From positions 124,001 to 188,000 of the forward strand of contig NZ_UYXQ01000001.1 in the NCBI RefSeq assembly GCF_900624995.1: a stretch of 64,000 nucleotides of DNA, written 5' to 3'. How positions within the stretch are numbered: the stretch's first letter is position 1; each line of letters begins with the position of its first letter. Under the pieces are notes generated by a model. The model saw nothing but the letters and a program-made list of their open reading frames with translations, was not told where the DNA came from and ran no database searches. Positions 1-9,080 of the stretch are shown here, one piece after another. Source of the DNA: Pseudomonas antarctica (GTDB lineage: Bacteria; Pseudomonadota; Gammaproteobacteria; Pseudomonadales; Pseudomonadaceae). Both the position numbers and the translations under genes were made by a program.

Positions 1-5
1 GATAA

Positions 6-25
6 CACCCCAAATAATTGGGGTG
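6..25. terminator. Small hairpin at the window edge
   Basis: CACCCC (6-11) pairs with GGGGTG (20-25) around an AT-rich loop. It may end a gene lying outside the window. No strong U-tract is visible, so the role is uncertain. Confidence 0.3.
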
Positions 26-37
26 GGCACAATTCAA

Positions 38-70
38 AATGTGGGAGCTGGCTTGCCTGCTCCCACATTT
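38..70. repeat. REP palindrome
   Basis: An 11-base stem of AAATGTGGGAG and CTCCCACATTT encloses the GCTTGCC core typical of Pseudomonas REP elements. It lies just past the stop of the acetyl-CoA hydrolase gene and is flanked by A and T tracts, so it may also end that transcript. Confidence 0.8.
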
Positions 71-85
71 GATTTGTGGTGCCTG

Positions 86-2008
86 TCAGTGCGCGGTGGC
101 CTGCAGGCCGGCGAGCAGCAAACGCTGGTAAAGATCCTCTTTCAGCCCGTCCGGCTTGTCCAGCCGCATCCGCTCCAGATGCTTGGGAAACACCTGCGAC
201 TCCGGTGCGTCCAGCGCCGCCTTGCCCAGCTCCAGAATCTCCGTCAGCTTGAATTTGCTCTTGAGCCAGTTCAATGCTCGCAACAGATCCTTTTCCTCCT
301 CCGTGAAGTCGGAGCCCAACGGATACTCCGGAAACAAACGGCGATGTCGCGCCTGAATATCCTGGAGCCGCTGCGGCGTATTGTCGGCAAAGCGCGGGGC
401 CAGCTGGAAATCCTTGGGCAACTTGCCAGCCTTTTGCGCCTGTTCGATCAAGTCACCCTGAAAGCGCGAGTCGGTAATATTCAGCAGCGCCTCAATCACT
501 TTGGCATCTGTCTGCCCACGCAAATCGGCAATCCCGTACTCGGTGATCACGATATCGCGCAGGTGGCGAGGAATGGTGCAGTGGCCGTACTCCCAGACGA
601 TATTGGAACTGACCTCACCCGCCGACTCGCGCCAGCTGCGCAGGATCAGGATCGAACGCGCGCCTTCCAATGCATGGCCCTGAGCAACGAAGTTGTATTG
701 CCCGCCGACGCCGCTGAGCACGCGGCCGTCTTCCAACTGATCAGCGACACCTGCGCCGAGCAGCGTCACTATGATCGCGCTGTTGATAAACCGCGCGTCC
801 AGGCGCTGCAGGCGCTTGAGTTCTTCCTGACCGTAGAGCTCGTTGATGTAGCTGATGCGGGTCATGTTGAATTCCAGGCGCTTGGCGTGAGTCATTTCCT
901 GCAAGCGCTGGTAAAAACTGCGCGGCCCGAGGAAGAAGCCGCCATGAATCGAAATGCCGTCAGGTTGAGCTGCGTCATCCAGAGTGCCTGCGTTGGCTTG
1001 CTGCTGTGTCGCCACATCTGGGTAGACCTTGCGACGGATAATCCCGGCATCGGCCAGTACCAGCAGGCCGTTGACGAACATTTCGCTGCAACCGTACAAG
1101 CCATGGGCGAACGGCGCGACGCCGCCCTCATGGCTGATCAGCGGCGCCCATTGGTACACATCGAGGTCGGTCAACAGCAATCGATAGGCTTCGTTGTCGG
1201 CTTGACGCGCCAGCAAGGCGGCGGTCAGCGCATCGCCCATGGAGCCGATGCCGATCTGCAAGGTGCCGCCATCGCGCACCAAGGTACTGGCATGCAGACC
1301 GATAAAGTGGTCCTGAAAACCCACGGGCATGTTCGGTGTGGAGAACAGCGTGGTGCTGTCCTTTTTGTCGATCAAATAGTCGAATTCTCCCATGCCCCAT
1401 TCGGCGTCGCCGGGCATGTAGGGCAAGTCGCTGTGCACCTGGCCAACGATCAGAATGGTTTCCCCTGCCTCGCGGCGCTTCTCGATCATGGGCAGCAGGT
1501 CGAGCGTGATATCGGGGTTGCAGCTCAAACTCAGGCGATCCGGATGCTCGGTGCTGCTGGCCACCAACTGCGCCACCAGATTCAGGCCGGCAGCGTTGAT
1601 ATCTCGTGCCGCGTGGCTGTAATTGCTGCTGACGTAATCCTGCTGCGCCGACGCACTGTGAAGCAGGCTGCCGGGTTGCATGAAGAACTGCTGCACGCGG
1701 ATATTGGCCGGCAGGCTGTCCTTGTGCAGGTCAGCGAGAAAATCCAGCTCAGGGTAATCACCGAACACCCGCTCGATAAAGGGTTCGAGAAAGCGCCTTT
1801 GCAAACCATCGCCCATGGTTGGGCGGCCCAAGGCCAGCGCGGTGTAAATCGTCAGCGCCCGCTCCGGCAACGTGGCGATGCGCCGGTACAGCGCGTTGAC
1901 GAACAGGTTGGGCTTGCCCAAGCCAAGGGGCATGCCCATGTGGATATGCGCGGGCAAACGCGCCAGTACGTCGTCAACTGCTTGCTCGATTGAACACAAC
2001 TGCACCAT
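86..2008 (-). CDS. Acetyl-CoA hydrolase/transferase family protein
   Basis: A 640-residue protein of the bacterial acetyl-CoA hydrolase/CoA-transferase family. Members cleave or transfer CoA from acyl-CoA such as acetyl-CoA or succinyl-CoA in the cytoplasm. The glycine-rich stretch HGGFFLGPRSFYQRL and the later LSGVGGQYNFV and ITEYGIADLRG segments are typical of the C-terminal CoA-transferase fold. The long, less conserved N-terminal part is usual for the Pseudomonas form. The start is supported by a strong AGGAGGG ribosome-binding site. It is transcribed away from the cytochrome gene. The exact CoA acceptor cannot be read from sequence. Confidence 0.85.
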   Translation of the reverse strand: MVQLCSIEQAVDDVLARLPAHIHMGMPLGLGKPNLFVNALYRRIATLPERALTIYTALALGRPTMGDGLQRRFLEPFIERVFGDYPELDFLADLHKDSLPANIRVQQFFMQPGSLLHSASAQQDYVSSNYSHAARDINAAGLNLVAQLVASSTEHPDRLSLSCNPDITLDLLPMIEKRREAGETILIVGQVHSDLPYMPGDAEWGMGEFDYLIDKKDSTTLFSTPNMPVGFQDHFIGLHASTLVRDGGTLQIGIGSMGDALTAALLARQADNEAYRLLLTDLDVYQWAPLISHEGGVAPFAHGLYGCSEMFVNGLLVLADAGIIRRKVYPDVATQQQANAGTLDDAAQPDGISIHGGFFLGPRSFYQRLQEMTHAKRLEFNMTRISYINELYGQEELKRLQRLDARFINSAIIVTLLGAGVADQLEDGRVLSGVGGQYNFVAQGHALEGARSILILRSWRESAGEVSSNIVWEYGHCTIPRHLRDIVITEYGIADLRGQTDAKVIEALLNITDSRFQGDLIEQAQKAGKLPKDFQLAPRFADNTPQRLQDIQARHRRLFPEYPLGSDFTEEEKDLLRALNWLKSKFKLTEILELGKAALDAPESQVFPKHLERMRLDKPDGLKEDLYQRLLLAGLQATAH

Positions 2009-2100
2009 CCGACCCTCCTGAACATTCCATGATTAGGGGTTGGACCGAGCTTGCCGGGTCTTTGCTGCAATGAACAGCCTCTAAGTACAAATCCCAAGCA

Positions 2101-2130
2101 CAAAAAAGCCGCTGGTCAGCGGCTTTTTGG
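2101..2130 (-). terminator. Rho-independent terminator after the cytochrome c5 gene
   Basis: AAGCCGCTG and CAGCGGCTT form a stem followed on the minus strand by a run of T. It lies 15 bases past the cytochrome stop codon. Confidence 0.85.
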
Positions 2131-2144
2131 CGAAGATCGGCAAT

Positions 2145-2609
2145 TTACAGCCCTGACATCTTCTTGATCGCACCCTCAAGGTCCTCAAGGCTGCAATCAG
2201 CACAAGTCCCCATCGGAGGCATAGCGTTCAAGCCATGCTTGGCGACCTGGGCCAACCCCTTGGTCCCTTTCTGCGGATCCTCAATTTTGAGCTCCGCCAA
2301 TACAGTATCCAAATGACCTAACCGCTCCTTCCAGGCAGCGGTATCACCGATCTTCGGAGCATTCAGCAGGCCGGTGCCATGGCACGCGTTGCAATGCTTG
2401 GCGATCACGTCGTCCGGCGTTTTCGCACCGCCGCCGCCGCCCACTGCCACCGCCACTTCCATGCCTTTGCATTCCTGGCCCTCGACACAGACTTGGCCGA
2501 CAGGCTCCAGGCGCTTGGCAATTTCATCATTGGTCGCAGCTTGAGCGCTGACAGCCCACAGGGCCAGTACGGTTGCTGGTGCAGCCAGCATTTTCATAAT
2601 TAGGTTCAC
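2145..2609 (-). CDS. Cytochrome c5 family protein
   Basis: A 154-residue periplasmic c-type cytochrome and likely soluble electron carrier. An N-terminal signal peptide (about residues 1-24, ending SAQA) is followed by one haem-binding CNACH motif at residues 73-77. A downstream methionine in the NAMPPMG segment is a likely axial ligand. The nearby CADC pair is the disulfide seen in the c5 subfamily. A Gly-Gly run (about 57-61) links the N-terminal part to the haem domain. The PAO1 counterpart sits in the same place next to pauR. Its redox partners are not evident. Confidence 0.88.
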   Translation of the reverse strand: MNLIMKMLAAPATVLALWAVSAQAATNDEIAKRLEPVGQVCVEGQECKGMEVAVAVGGGGGAKTPDDVIAKHCNACHGTGLLNAPKIGDTAAWKERLGHLDTVLAELKIEDPQKGTKGLAQVAKHGLNAMPPMGTCADCSLEDLEGAIKKMSGL

Positions 2610-2778
2610 GCGTTCACCCTCAATGGTGGCTATTCACGCCTGCGGCCACGGTTTCGCAGGCGGCGAAAGTATAACGGTTAGCCCGTCCGGCTGAAACAAC
2701 CCTATTAAATAAAGGGAGATTCAGCTTCGCGGAATACTGCTTGGGTGCCTCTGCAATGCTGGCAGGACGCCTCTTGTG

Positions 2779-3327
2779 TCAAAAGTTCGCGGGTGTGGCT
2801 GCGCTGATTAGTCGCGCCGGCACATCGAACGGGTTGCGAAAACGATGCGGCTTAGTGCTTTCAAAGTAGTAGCTATCGCCAGCTTCGAGCACAAAAGTTT
2901 CAAGACCGACCACCAATTCCAGGCGGCCCTCCACCAGAATCCCGGTTTCCTCACCTTCGTGGGTGAGCATTTCTTCGCCGGTGTCGGCGCCCGGCGGGTA
3001 GATTTCGTTAAGAAACGCAATCGCCCGGCTCGGGTGCGCGCGGCCAACCAGTTTCATGGTGACGGCGCCGTCCGAGATGTCGATCAGCTCATTGGCTTTA
3101 TAGACGATCTGGGTCGGTTTTTCCTGGAGGATCTCCTCGGAAAAGAACTCGACCATGGACATGGGAATGCCGCCCAGCACCTTGCGCAAGGAGCTGATCG
3201 AGGGGCTGACACTGTTTTTTTCGATCATCGAAATGGTGCTGTTGGTGACACCCGCGCGCTTGGCGAGCTCGCGCTGGGAAAGACCCTTCAGTTTACGGAT
3301 GGATTGCAGTCGTTCGCCGACGTCCAA
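2779..3327 (-). CDS. pauR: XRE-cupin transcriptional regulator, PauR-like
   Basis: A 182-residue regulator with an N-terminal XRE-type helix-turn-helix (about residues 8-62, with LSQRELAKRAGVTNSTIS) and a C-terminal cupin domain (about 105-178). This architecture and its position next to dadX match PauR (PA5301), the repressor of polyamine catabolic genes in P. aeruginosa. The cupin probably binds a polyamine or a derivative. Two likely targets, a pauB-like oxidoreductase and the kauB aldehyde dehydrogenase, lie elsewhere in the window. Orthology is inferred from architecture and synteny only. Confidence 0.82.
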   Translation of the reverse strand: MDVGERLQSIRKLKGLSQRELAKRAGVTNSTISMIEKNSVSPSISSLRKVLGGIPMSMVEFFSEEILQEKPTQIVYKANELIDISDGAVTMKLVGRAHPSRAIAFLNEIYPPGADTGEEMLTHEGEETGILVEGRLELVVGLETFVLEAGDSYYFESTKPHRFRNPFDVPARLISAATPANF

Positions 3328-3443
3328 TGCAGGAGCCTCCTAGGATTCAGGCTTTGTTGTAATTGAGCGTTATCATGGCGACAGCGTTCAGTATTTACAA
3401 CACTTGGGCCTAAATCCCGGCCAGCTCCACTCGTCAGCCGTGT

Positions 3444-4517
3444 TCAAGCCCCGGAGTAGAGCCTTGGCACGCGGCGCAGGTTGCAGAAGATCTGGTAGGG
3501 AATGGTCTCGGCGGCAGCCGCGACGTCACTGGCGAGGATATTTTTGCCCCACAACTCCACGGTGGAGCCAAGCCCGGCCTGGGGCAGGTCAGTGAGGTCG
3601 ACACACAGCATGTCCATGGACACGCGGCCCAGCAATTGGCTGCGCTGCCCCGCCACCAGTACCGGTGTGCCGGTCGGCGCATGACGCGGGTAGCCGTCGG
3701 CGTACCCCAGGGCAACCACGCCGATGCGCATCGGTTTTGGGGTGATGAACCTGGCGCCGTAACCCACCGGCTCGCCGGCTGGCAGTTCGCGTACGCAGAT
3801 GACTTTGGATTCCAGCGTCATCACCGGCTGCAAACGCGCGGCGATGGCTTGGTCCTCACCAAATGGCGTTGCGCCGTAGAGCATGATGCCCGGGCGTACC
3901 CAATCGCTGGACATGTTCGGCCAGCCCATCACCGACGGCGAGTTGCGCAGACTGACTTGCGCCGACAGACCTTGGCGCGCCGCTTCAAACACCGCCACTT
4001 GTTCGTCACTGCGTACACAGTCGAGCTCGTCGGCGCGGGCGAAGTGGCTCATCAGGACGATTTTCGCCACGTTCCCACTGGCCAGCAGGCGTTGGTAAGC
4101 CTCGTGGTAATCCTTGGGGTGCAAGCCAACACGGTGCATGCCCGAATCCAGCTTGAGCCAGATCGTCAGCGGCTTGCTCAAACGGGCTTGCTCGATAGCG
4201 TCCAACTGCCACAGCGAATGCACCACGCACCAAAAATCGTGCTCGATGATCAGCGGCAGCTCGTCGGCCTCGAAAAAACCTTCCAGCAGCAATACCGGCG
4301 CACGAATGCCGGCAGCACGCAGCTCCAGCGCTTCCTCGATACACGCCACGGCAAACCCGTCGGCCTCGGCTTCCAGCGCCTGGGCGACGCGCACGGCACC
4401 GTGGCCATAGGCATCGGCCTTGACCACGGCGAGGGCTTTGGCCCCCGTGACTTCACGGGCCAGTTGATAGTTATGGCGCAGGGCTTGAAGGTCGATCAGG
4501 GCACGGGCAGGACGCAT
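3444..4517 (-). CDS. dadX: Catabolic alanine racemase DadX
   Basis: A 357-residue PLP-dependent alanine racemase that interconverts L- and D-alanine in the cytoplasm and feeds D-alanine to DadA. The PLP lysine is K33 in [11 protein letters not shown], and the opposite catalytic tyrosine is Y253 in EPVGYGARF. It lies 78 bases downstream of the RidA gene and in the same direction as dadA, so the order dadA-ridA-dadX looks like one catabolic operon. Its place in that operon argues for DadX rather than the biosynthetic Alr. Confidence 0.93.
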   Translation of the reverse strand: MRPARALIDLQALRHNYQLAREVTGAKALAVVKADAYGHGAVRVAQALEAEADGFAVACIEEALELRAAGIRAPVLLLEGFFEADELPLIIEHDFWCVVHSLWQLDAIEQARLSKPLTIWLKLDSGMHRVGLHPKDYHEAYQRLLASGNVAKIVLMSHFARADELDCVRSDEQVAVFEAARQGLSAQVSLRNSPSVMGWPNMSSDWVRPGIMLYGATPFGEDQAIAARLQPVMTLESKVICVRELPAGEPVGYGARFITPKPMRIGVVALGYADGYPRHAPTGTPVLVAGQRSQLLGRVSMDMLCVDLTDLPQAGLGSTVELWGKNILASDVAAAAETIPYQIFCNLRRVPRLYSGA

Positions 4518-4595
4518 GGCGGCAGGCTTCTAGGCGGCAGAGTGAAGAAAAACCGGCACCGACCAACAACGTCGGCGCCGGGCGAGGATCTGGGT

Positions 4596-4949
4596 TTAAG
4601 GCAGTGCGGCCACGACGGACAGCTCAACCAGGATTTGCGGCTCGCACAGCTTGGCTTCAACGGTGGCACGGGCCGGGGCAATGCCTTTAGGCAGCCACTT
4701 GTCCCACACCGCGTTCATGCCAGCGAAATCGGCGTCGATGTCTTTGAGGTAGATCGTCACCGACAGCAGCTTGGTTTTGTCAGTGCCGGCCAAGTCCAGC
4801 AAACGCTCGATATTGACCAGAGTTTCACGGGTCTGCTGTTCAATCCCGGCACTCATGTCGTCGCCGACTTGCCCTGCCAGATACACAGTACCGCTGTGAA
4901 CAACGATCTGGCTCATGCGCTCATTGGTGAGCTGGCGCTGGATGGACAT
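4596..4949 (-). CDS. RidA family enamine/imine deaminase in the dad operon
   Basis: A 117-residue YjgF/YER057c/UK114 (RidA) protein. RidA enzymes hydrolyse reactive enamine/imine intermediates made by PLP- or flavin-dependent amino-acid enzymes. Its ATG lies inside the 3' end of dadA with a 29-base overlap, so translation is probably coupled. DadA releases an imino acid when it oxidises a D-amino acid, so a deaminase made from the same transcript is chemically sensible. A second RidA gene at 30356 has a different sequence. Confidence 0.88.
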   Translation of the reverse strand: MSIQRQLTNERMSQIVVHSGTVYLAGQVGDDMSAGIEQQTRETLVNIERLLDLAGTDKTKLLSVTIYLKDIDADFAGMNAVWDKWLPKGIAPARATVEAKLCEPQILVELSVVAALP

Positions 4950-6222
4950 GTTTTGCGGACTCCTGGTGGTTGCCGTAACGGGAAATATCGAGGCCTTCGG
5001 CGCTGATCTGCGGGGTTTTCTTCGCCATCAGATCGGCCAGCAAACGACCAGAGCCACAGGCCATGGTCCAGCCGAGCGTGCCGTGGCCGGTATTCAGGAA
5101 CAGGTTCTTGAACGGGGTGGCACCGACAATCGGCGTGCCGTCGGGTGTAGTCGGGCGCAGGCCGGTCCAGAACGTGGCTTCGGTCAAATCGCCGCCCTGA
5201 GGATAAAGGTCGTTGACGATCATCTCCAGGGTTTCACGTCGCCGTGGGTTCAGCGACAGGTCAAAACCGGCTATTTCAGCCATGCCGCCGACGCGGATGC
5301 GGTTGTCGAAACGGGTAATCGCGACCTTGTAGGTCTCGTCGAGAATGGTCGAGGTCGGCGCCATCGCCGGGTTGGTGATCGGCACCGTCAGCGAGTAACC
5401 CTTGAGCGGGTACACCGGCGCCTTGATCCCCAGCGGCTTGAGCAACTTCGGCGAGTAGCTGCCCAGAGCCAGCACGTAGCGGTCGGCAGTTTCCAGCTTG
5501 CCGTCGACCCACACGCCGTTGATACGGTCGCCCGCGTAGTCGAGGCGCTGGATGTCTTGTTCGAAGCGGAATTCCACGCGCAACTGTTTGCACATGTCGA
5601 CCAGGCGCGTGGTGAACATCTGGCAGTCGCCGGTCTGGTCATTCGGCAGGCGCAGGGCGCCGGCAAGGATGTCGGTGACGCTGGCCAGGGCAGGCTCAAC
5701 GCGGGCAATACCGGCGCGGTCGAGCAACTCGAACGGCACGCCGGACTCTTTCAACACGGCGATGTCTTTGGCGGCGCCATCCAGCTGAGCCTGAGTGCGG
5801 AACAGTTGAGTCGTACCGAGGCTGCGACCTTCATAGGCAATGCCAGTTTCAGCGCGCAGCTCGTCGAGGCAGTCGCGGCTGTACTCGGAAAGACGCACCA
5901 TGCGCTCTTTGTTCACCGCATAGCGGCTGGCCGTGCAGTTGCGCAACATCTGCGCCATCCACAGGTATTGATCAATATCAGCCGTGGCCTTGATCGCCAG
6001 CGGCGCATGGCGTTGCAGCAACCACTTGATCGCCTTGAGCGGCACGCCCGGCGCGGCCCAGGGCGAGGCATAACCAGGCGACACCTGCCCGGCATTGGCG
6101 AAACTGGTTTCCATGGCAGCGGCGGGCTGACGGTCGACCACAACGACTTCAAAGCCGGCCCGCGCCAAATAGTAGGCACTGGTCACCCCAATGACGCCGC
6201 TACCCAAGACCAGAACGCGCAT
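4921..6222 (-). CDS. dadA: D-amino acid dehydrogenase DadA
   Basis: A 433-residue FAD-dependent membrane-associated dehydrogenase that oxidises D-alanine and other D-amino acids to the keto acid plus ammonia and passes electrons to the respiratory chain. The N-terminal dinucleotide-binding motif is [16 protein letters not shown]. The C-terminal segment [21 protein letters not shown] closes the FAD site. It is first in the operon with ridA and dadX, and is transcribed divergently from the Lrp-type regulator at 6379, across a 156-base AT-rich control region. Confidence 0.95.
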   Translation of the reverse strand: MRVLVLGSGVIGVTSAYYLARAGFEVVVVDRQPAAAMETSFANAGQVSPGYASPWAAPGVPLKAIKWLLQRHAPLAIKATADIDQYLWMAQMLRNCTASRYAVNKERMVRLSEYSRDCLDELRAETGIAYEGRSLGTTQLFRTQAQLDGAAKDIAVLKESGVPFELLDRAGIARVEPALASVTDILAGALRLPNDQTGDCQMFTTRLVDMCKQLRVEFRFEQDIQRLDYAGDRINGVWVDGKLETADRYVLALGSYSPKLLKPLGIKAPVYPLKGYSLTVPITNPAMAPTSTILDETYKVAITRFDNRIRVGGMAEIAGFDLSLNPRRRETLEMIVNDLYPQGGDLTEATFWTGLRPTTPDGTPIVGATPFKNLFLNTGHGTLGWTMACGSGRLLADLMAKKTPQISAEGLDISRYGNHQESAKHVHPAPAHQ

Positions 6223-6378
6223 TTTTATATCCTCATCACGGGCTTAGCCGCTGACGTGTGTTATTCGAGCAATGATGAGCGCAGTGTAAAAAACAATGAG
6301 CAGTGCATTTCACTATATAAATGCCTATATTTGGCGACAATTCTCGGCAAAAACCCTTTTCACAGAGGCGTATCCCCT
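6223..6378. promoter_or_regulatory. Divergent dadA/dadR control region
   Basis: This AT-rich gap separates the divergent starts of dadA and the Lrp-type regulator. It contains the inverted repeat GCATTT-N8-AAATGC (6305-6324) and nearby TATATAA/CTATATTT sequence. Lrp-family proteins usually bind AT-rich dyads in such divergent promoters, so this is a candidate operator for alanine-responsive control. Individual promoter elements are not assigned. Confidence 0.5.
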
Positions 6379-6867
6379 ATGCGTACCAACACCCAGACCA
6401 AGCGGGAGCTGGACAAGATTGACCGTAATATCCTGCGCATCCTGCAAACCGACGGGCGTATTTCGTTCACGGAGCTGGGTGAAAAAGTCGGGCTGTCGAC
6501 CACGCCGTGCACCGAGCGTGTGCGCCGCCTGGAGCGCGAAGGGATCATCATGGGCTACAACGCGCGGCTCAACCCGCAGCACTTGAAGGGGAGTTTGCTG
6601 GTATTTGTCGAGATCAGCCTCGATTACAAGTCCGGCGATACTTTTGAAGAGTTCCGCCGTGCGGTGTTGAAACTGCCGCACGTGCTGGAGTGCCACCTGG
6701 TGTCAGGCGACTTCGACTACCTGGTGAAAGCACGAATTTCCGAGATGGCCTCGTACCGCAAATTGCTGGGCGATATCTTGCTCAAGTTGCCCCATGTGCG
6801 GGAATCCAAGAGTTATATCGTGATGGAAGAGGTGAAAGAGAGCCTGAACCTGCCGATCCCGGACTGA
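6379..6867 (+). CDS. dadR: Lrp/AsnC family regulator of the dad operon
   Basis: A 162-residue feast/famine regulator. An N-terminal helix-turn-helix (about residues 14-62, with ISFTELGEKVGLSTTPCTERV) is followed by the RAM ligand-binding domain (about 70-150). Position opposite dadA matches PAO1 PA5308 (Lrp/DadR), which activates dadAX in response to alanine. The ATG at 6379 gives the normal family length. The same frame stays open far upstream, but only as the antisense of dadA. A REP-like hairpin follows the stop. Confidence 0.92.
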   Translation: MRTNTQTKRELDKIDRNILRILQTDGRISFTELGEKVGLSTTPCTERVRRLEREGIIMGYNARLNPQHLKGSLLVFVEISLDYKSGDTFEEFRRAVLKLPHVLECHLVSGDFDYLVKARISEMASYRKLLGDILLKLPHVRESKSYIVMEEVKESLNLPIPD

Positions 6868-6883
6868 CTGGTACGACCCGATC

Positions 6884-6911
6884 AAAGGTGGGCTTGCCTG
6901 CTCCCACCTTT
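6884..6911. repeat. REP-like palindrome between convergent genes
   Basis: AAAGGTGGG and CCCACCTTT pair around the core CTTGCCTG. It sits between the 3' ends of dadR and the YkgJ gene and can act as a two-way terminator. Confidence 0.7.
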
Positions 6912-6927
6912 TGCCCGAGTACATCCT

Positions 6928-7281
6928 CTAGACAAGCACCTGCCGAGTGCTCGCCATGTATTCATGGATCTGCTTTTCGACTCGCGGATGAATCAGCTCC
7001 ACCGGCCCCCGACCATTGGGGCACGGCAAGGTCTTGGTGGTACCAAACAACCGACAGATCAACGGGCGTTCGTCATACACCGTGCAGCCATTTGGCCCGA
7101 GGTGCACGCAGTTCAGCTCGTCCATGGCCGCGTCCTGCTCAGCAGCGGTCTTACGTGGCAGGCGCGACATCTCTTCAGGCGATGTGGTCACCGGCCCACA
7201 GCAGTCGTGGCAGCCGGGGACGCACTCGAACGAAGGAATCTGTCGGCGCAGCGCGCTGATTTTCTGGCTGTTGCAACTCAT
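6928..7281 (-). CDS. YkgJ family cysteine cluster protein
   Basis: A 117-residue protein with the cysteine pattern of the YkgJ/UPF0153 family (CVPGCHDCCGPV near residue 20, then NCVHLGPNGC and a later RPLICRLFG). Such clusters are thought to bind zinc or an Fe-S centre. The biochemical role is unknown. It is convergent with dadR and divergent from the PauB-like oxidoreductase. Confidence 0.82.
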   Translation of the reverse strand: MSCNSQKISALRRQIPSFECVPGCHDCCGPVTTSPEEMSRLPRKTAAEQDAAMDELNCVHLGPNGCTVYDERPLICRLFGTTKTLPCPNGRGPVELIHPRVEKQIHEYMASTRQVLV

Positions 7282-7396
7282 CGAAACACGTACCGAACGG
7301 CGAATAGGCGTTGATTCTGACGCAAAACGCCCTGCGCAGACAGCTTCGTCCGACCGCTGTATCCTGCGTCAAATTTTCCAAACAGGGATGCTCCCC

Positions 7397-8689
7397 ATGA
7401 CCGCCAGCGCCCGGCACACCGCTTCCTATTACGCCGCCAGCAGCGTCCCACAACCCGACTGCCCGGCGTTGGCGGGCGAAGTCAGCGCCGATGTGTGCGT
7501 GATTGGCGGTGGTTATTCCGGCCTTAACACGGCCCTGGAGCTAGCCGAACGCGGTTACAGCGTGGTGTTGCTGGAGGCGCGCAAGGTCGGCTGGGGCGCC
7601 AGTGGCCGTAATGGCGGCCAGCTGATTCGTGGCGTCGGCCATGGCCTGGAGCAGTTCGCCAATGTGATCGGCAGCGACGGCGTACGCCAGATGAAGCTGA
7701 TGGGCCTGGAAGCCGTGGAGATCGTGCGCGAACGCGTCGAGCGCTATCAGATCCCCTGCGACCTAACCTGGGGTTACTGCGACCTGGCCAACAAGCCTCA
7801 GCATCTGCAAGACCTGGCCGAGGACGCCGAAGAGTTGCGCAGCCTCGACTATCGCCATGAAGTGCGCCTGCTGCAAGCCTGCGAGATGAGCAGCGTGGTC
7901 GGCTTGGACCGCTACGTAGGCGGCATGATCGACATGGGCTCCGGCCACCTGCACCCGCTGAACCTGGCCCTCGGTGAAGCCGCCGCCGCGCAGCAGTTGG
8001 GCGTGACGCTGTTCGAGCAGTCCGAAGTGACGCACATCGACTACGGCCCCGAGGTCAACGTGCACACCGCCCTTGGCAATGTGCGCGCCAAGACCCTGGT
8101 GCTGGCCTGTAACGCTTACCTCAATGGCCTGAACCCACACCTGAGCGGCAAAGTGCTGCCCGCCGGCAGCTACATCATCGCCACCGAGCCGTTGAGCGAA
8201 GCACAAGCCGCCAACCTGTTGCCGCAGAACATGGCTGTGTGTGATCAGCGGGTGACGGTGGATTACTTCCGGTTATCCGCCGACCGCCGTCTGTTGTTTG
8301 GCGGCGCCTGCCACTATTCCGGACGCGACCCTCAGGACATCGGCGCCTATATGCGCCCGAAGATGCTCATGGTGTTTCCACAACTGGCCGACGTGAAGAT
8401 CGACTACCAGTGGGGCGGCATGATCGGCATCGGCGCCAACCGCTTGCCACAGATTGGCCGATTGGCCGATCAACCCAACGTGTATTACGCCCAGGCCTAC
8501 GCCGGCCACGGCCTCAACGCCACGCACCTGGCCGGCAAGCTGCTGGCCGAGGCGATCAGCGGCCAGCAGCAGGGCCGTTTCGATTTGTTCGCCCAGGTGC
8601 CGCACATCACCTTCCCTGGCGGTAAACATTTGCGTTCGCCGCTGCTGGCGCTGGGGATGCTCTGGCACCGGTTCAAAGAGCTGGTCTGA
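7397..8689 (+). CDS. FAD-dependent oxidoreductase, PuuB/PauB-like
   Basis: A 430-residue DAO-family flavoprotein resembling gamma-glutamylputrescine oxidase (PuuB/PauB). The FAD-binding motif CVIGGGYSGLNTALELAERG is near residue 32, followed by WGASGRNGGQ and, near the C-terminus, YAQAYAGHGLNATHLAGK. In polyamine breakdown this step oxidises the gamma-glutamylated diamine to an aldehyde that an aldehyde dehydrogenase such as the one at 13537 then oxidises. The ATG at 7397 is preferred because AGGG lies about 9 bases upstream. Another ATG lies at 7388. Substrate assignment is by family and context. Confidence 0.82.
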   Translation: MTASARHTASYYAASSVPQPDCPALAGEVSADVCVIGGGYSGLNTALELAERGYSVVLLEARKVGWGASGRNGGQLIRGVGHGLEQFANVIGSDGVRQMKLMGLEAVEIVRERVERYQIPCDLTWGYCDLANKPQHLQDLAEDAEELRSLDYRHEVRLLQACEMSSVVGLDRYVGGMIDMGSGHLHPLNLALGEAAAAQQLGVTLFEQSEVTHIDYGPEVNVHTALGNVRAKTLVLACNAYLNGLNPHLSGKVLPAGSYIIATEPLSEAQAANLLPQNMAVCDQRVTVDYFRLSADRRLLFGGACHYSGRDPQDIGAYMRPKMLMVFPQLADVKIDYQWGGMIGIGANRLPQIGRLADQPNVYYAQAYAGHGLNATHLAGKLLAEAISGQQQGRFDLFAQVPHITFPGGKHLRSPLLALGMLWHRFKELV

Positions 8690-8914
8690 TCAATCGCGCC
8701 AGAACGGTTTCAGGCCTTCCTGGCGCGCTTGTTCGGCGGTCAGCCCAACGTCGCGCAGTTGCTCACGCGTCAAGTGCAGCAAGGCTTGGCGCGTGTGACG
8801 GCGGTGCCAGAACAGATGCCAGCCGCTGATATTGCGCGGCGTTGCCGCCCGCTCTTGCCCTGCCTGCAACTCCTGACTGTGTAACATCAAACGCACATCG
8901 CTTATGCCGCTCAT
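8690..8914 (-). CDS. DUF1127 family small protein
   Basis: A 74-residue protein whose C-terminal half (WHLFWHRRHTRQALLHLTRE, then QLRDVGLT) is the YjiS-like DUF1127 motif. Arg-rich DUF1127 proteins in proteobacteria include RNA-binding or stress-linked small proteins, but no function can be assigned here. The start is chosen because GAGGGG lies 7 bases upstream; an in-frame longer start lacks this. Its stop abuts the stop of the convergent oxidoreductase with no gap. Confidence 0.75.
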   Translation of the reverse strand: MSGISDVRLMLHSQELQAGQERAATPRNISGWHLFWHRRHTRQALLHLTREQLRDVGLTAEQARQEGLKPFWRD

Positions 8915-8976
8915 TTTGCTGCCCCTCATTTGCTTGTTGCCATGAGTGACTAGAGTGAGCGCGCACGCCAAACCAT

Positions 8977-9057
8977 TACAGATTCAACCCATCTTTATTA
9001 AATCCATACAGATACTGCCAAAGTGTGCCTGAATCCTGTATTTTCCCGGTATCTGTA
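8977..9057. promoter_or_regulatory. Candidate MocR operator with three half-sites
   Basis: Upstream of the MocR gene are TACAGATTC (8977-8985), TACAGATAC (9007-9015) and the exact reverse complement GTATCTGTA (9049-9057). Spacings are 30 and 42 bases, close to three and four helical turns. Repeats of this kind are usual for MocR/GntR autoregulation. Confidence 0.55.
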
Positions 9058-9080
9058 CTGGTCCCTCGGGAGTGACCGCC

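Noticed and set aside
23..1993. Long plus-strand open frame opposite the acetyl-CoA hydrolase gene
   Set aside because: Same antisense effect. The minus-strand product is a recognisable enzyme with a good ribosome-binding site.
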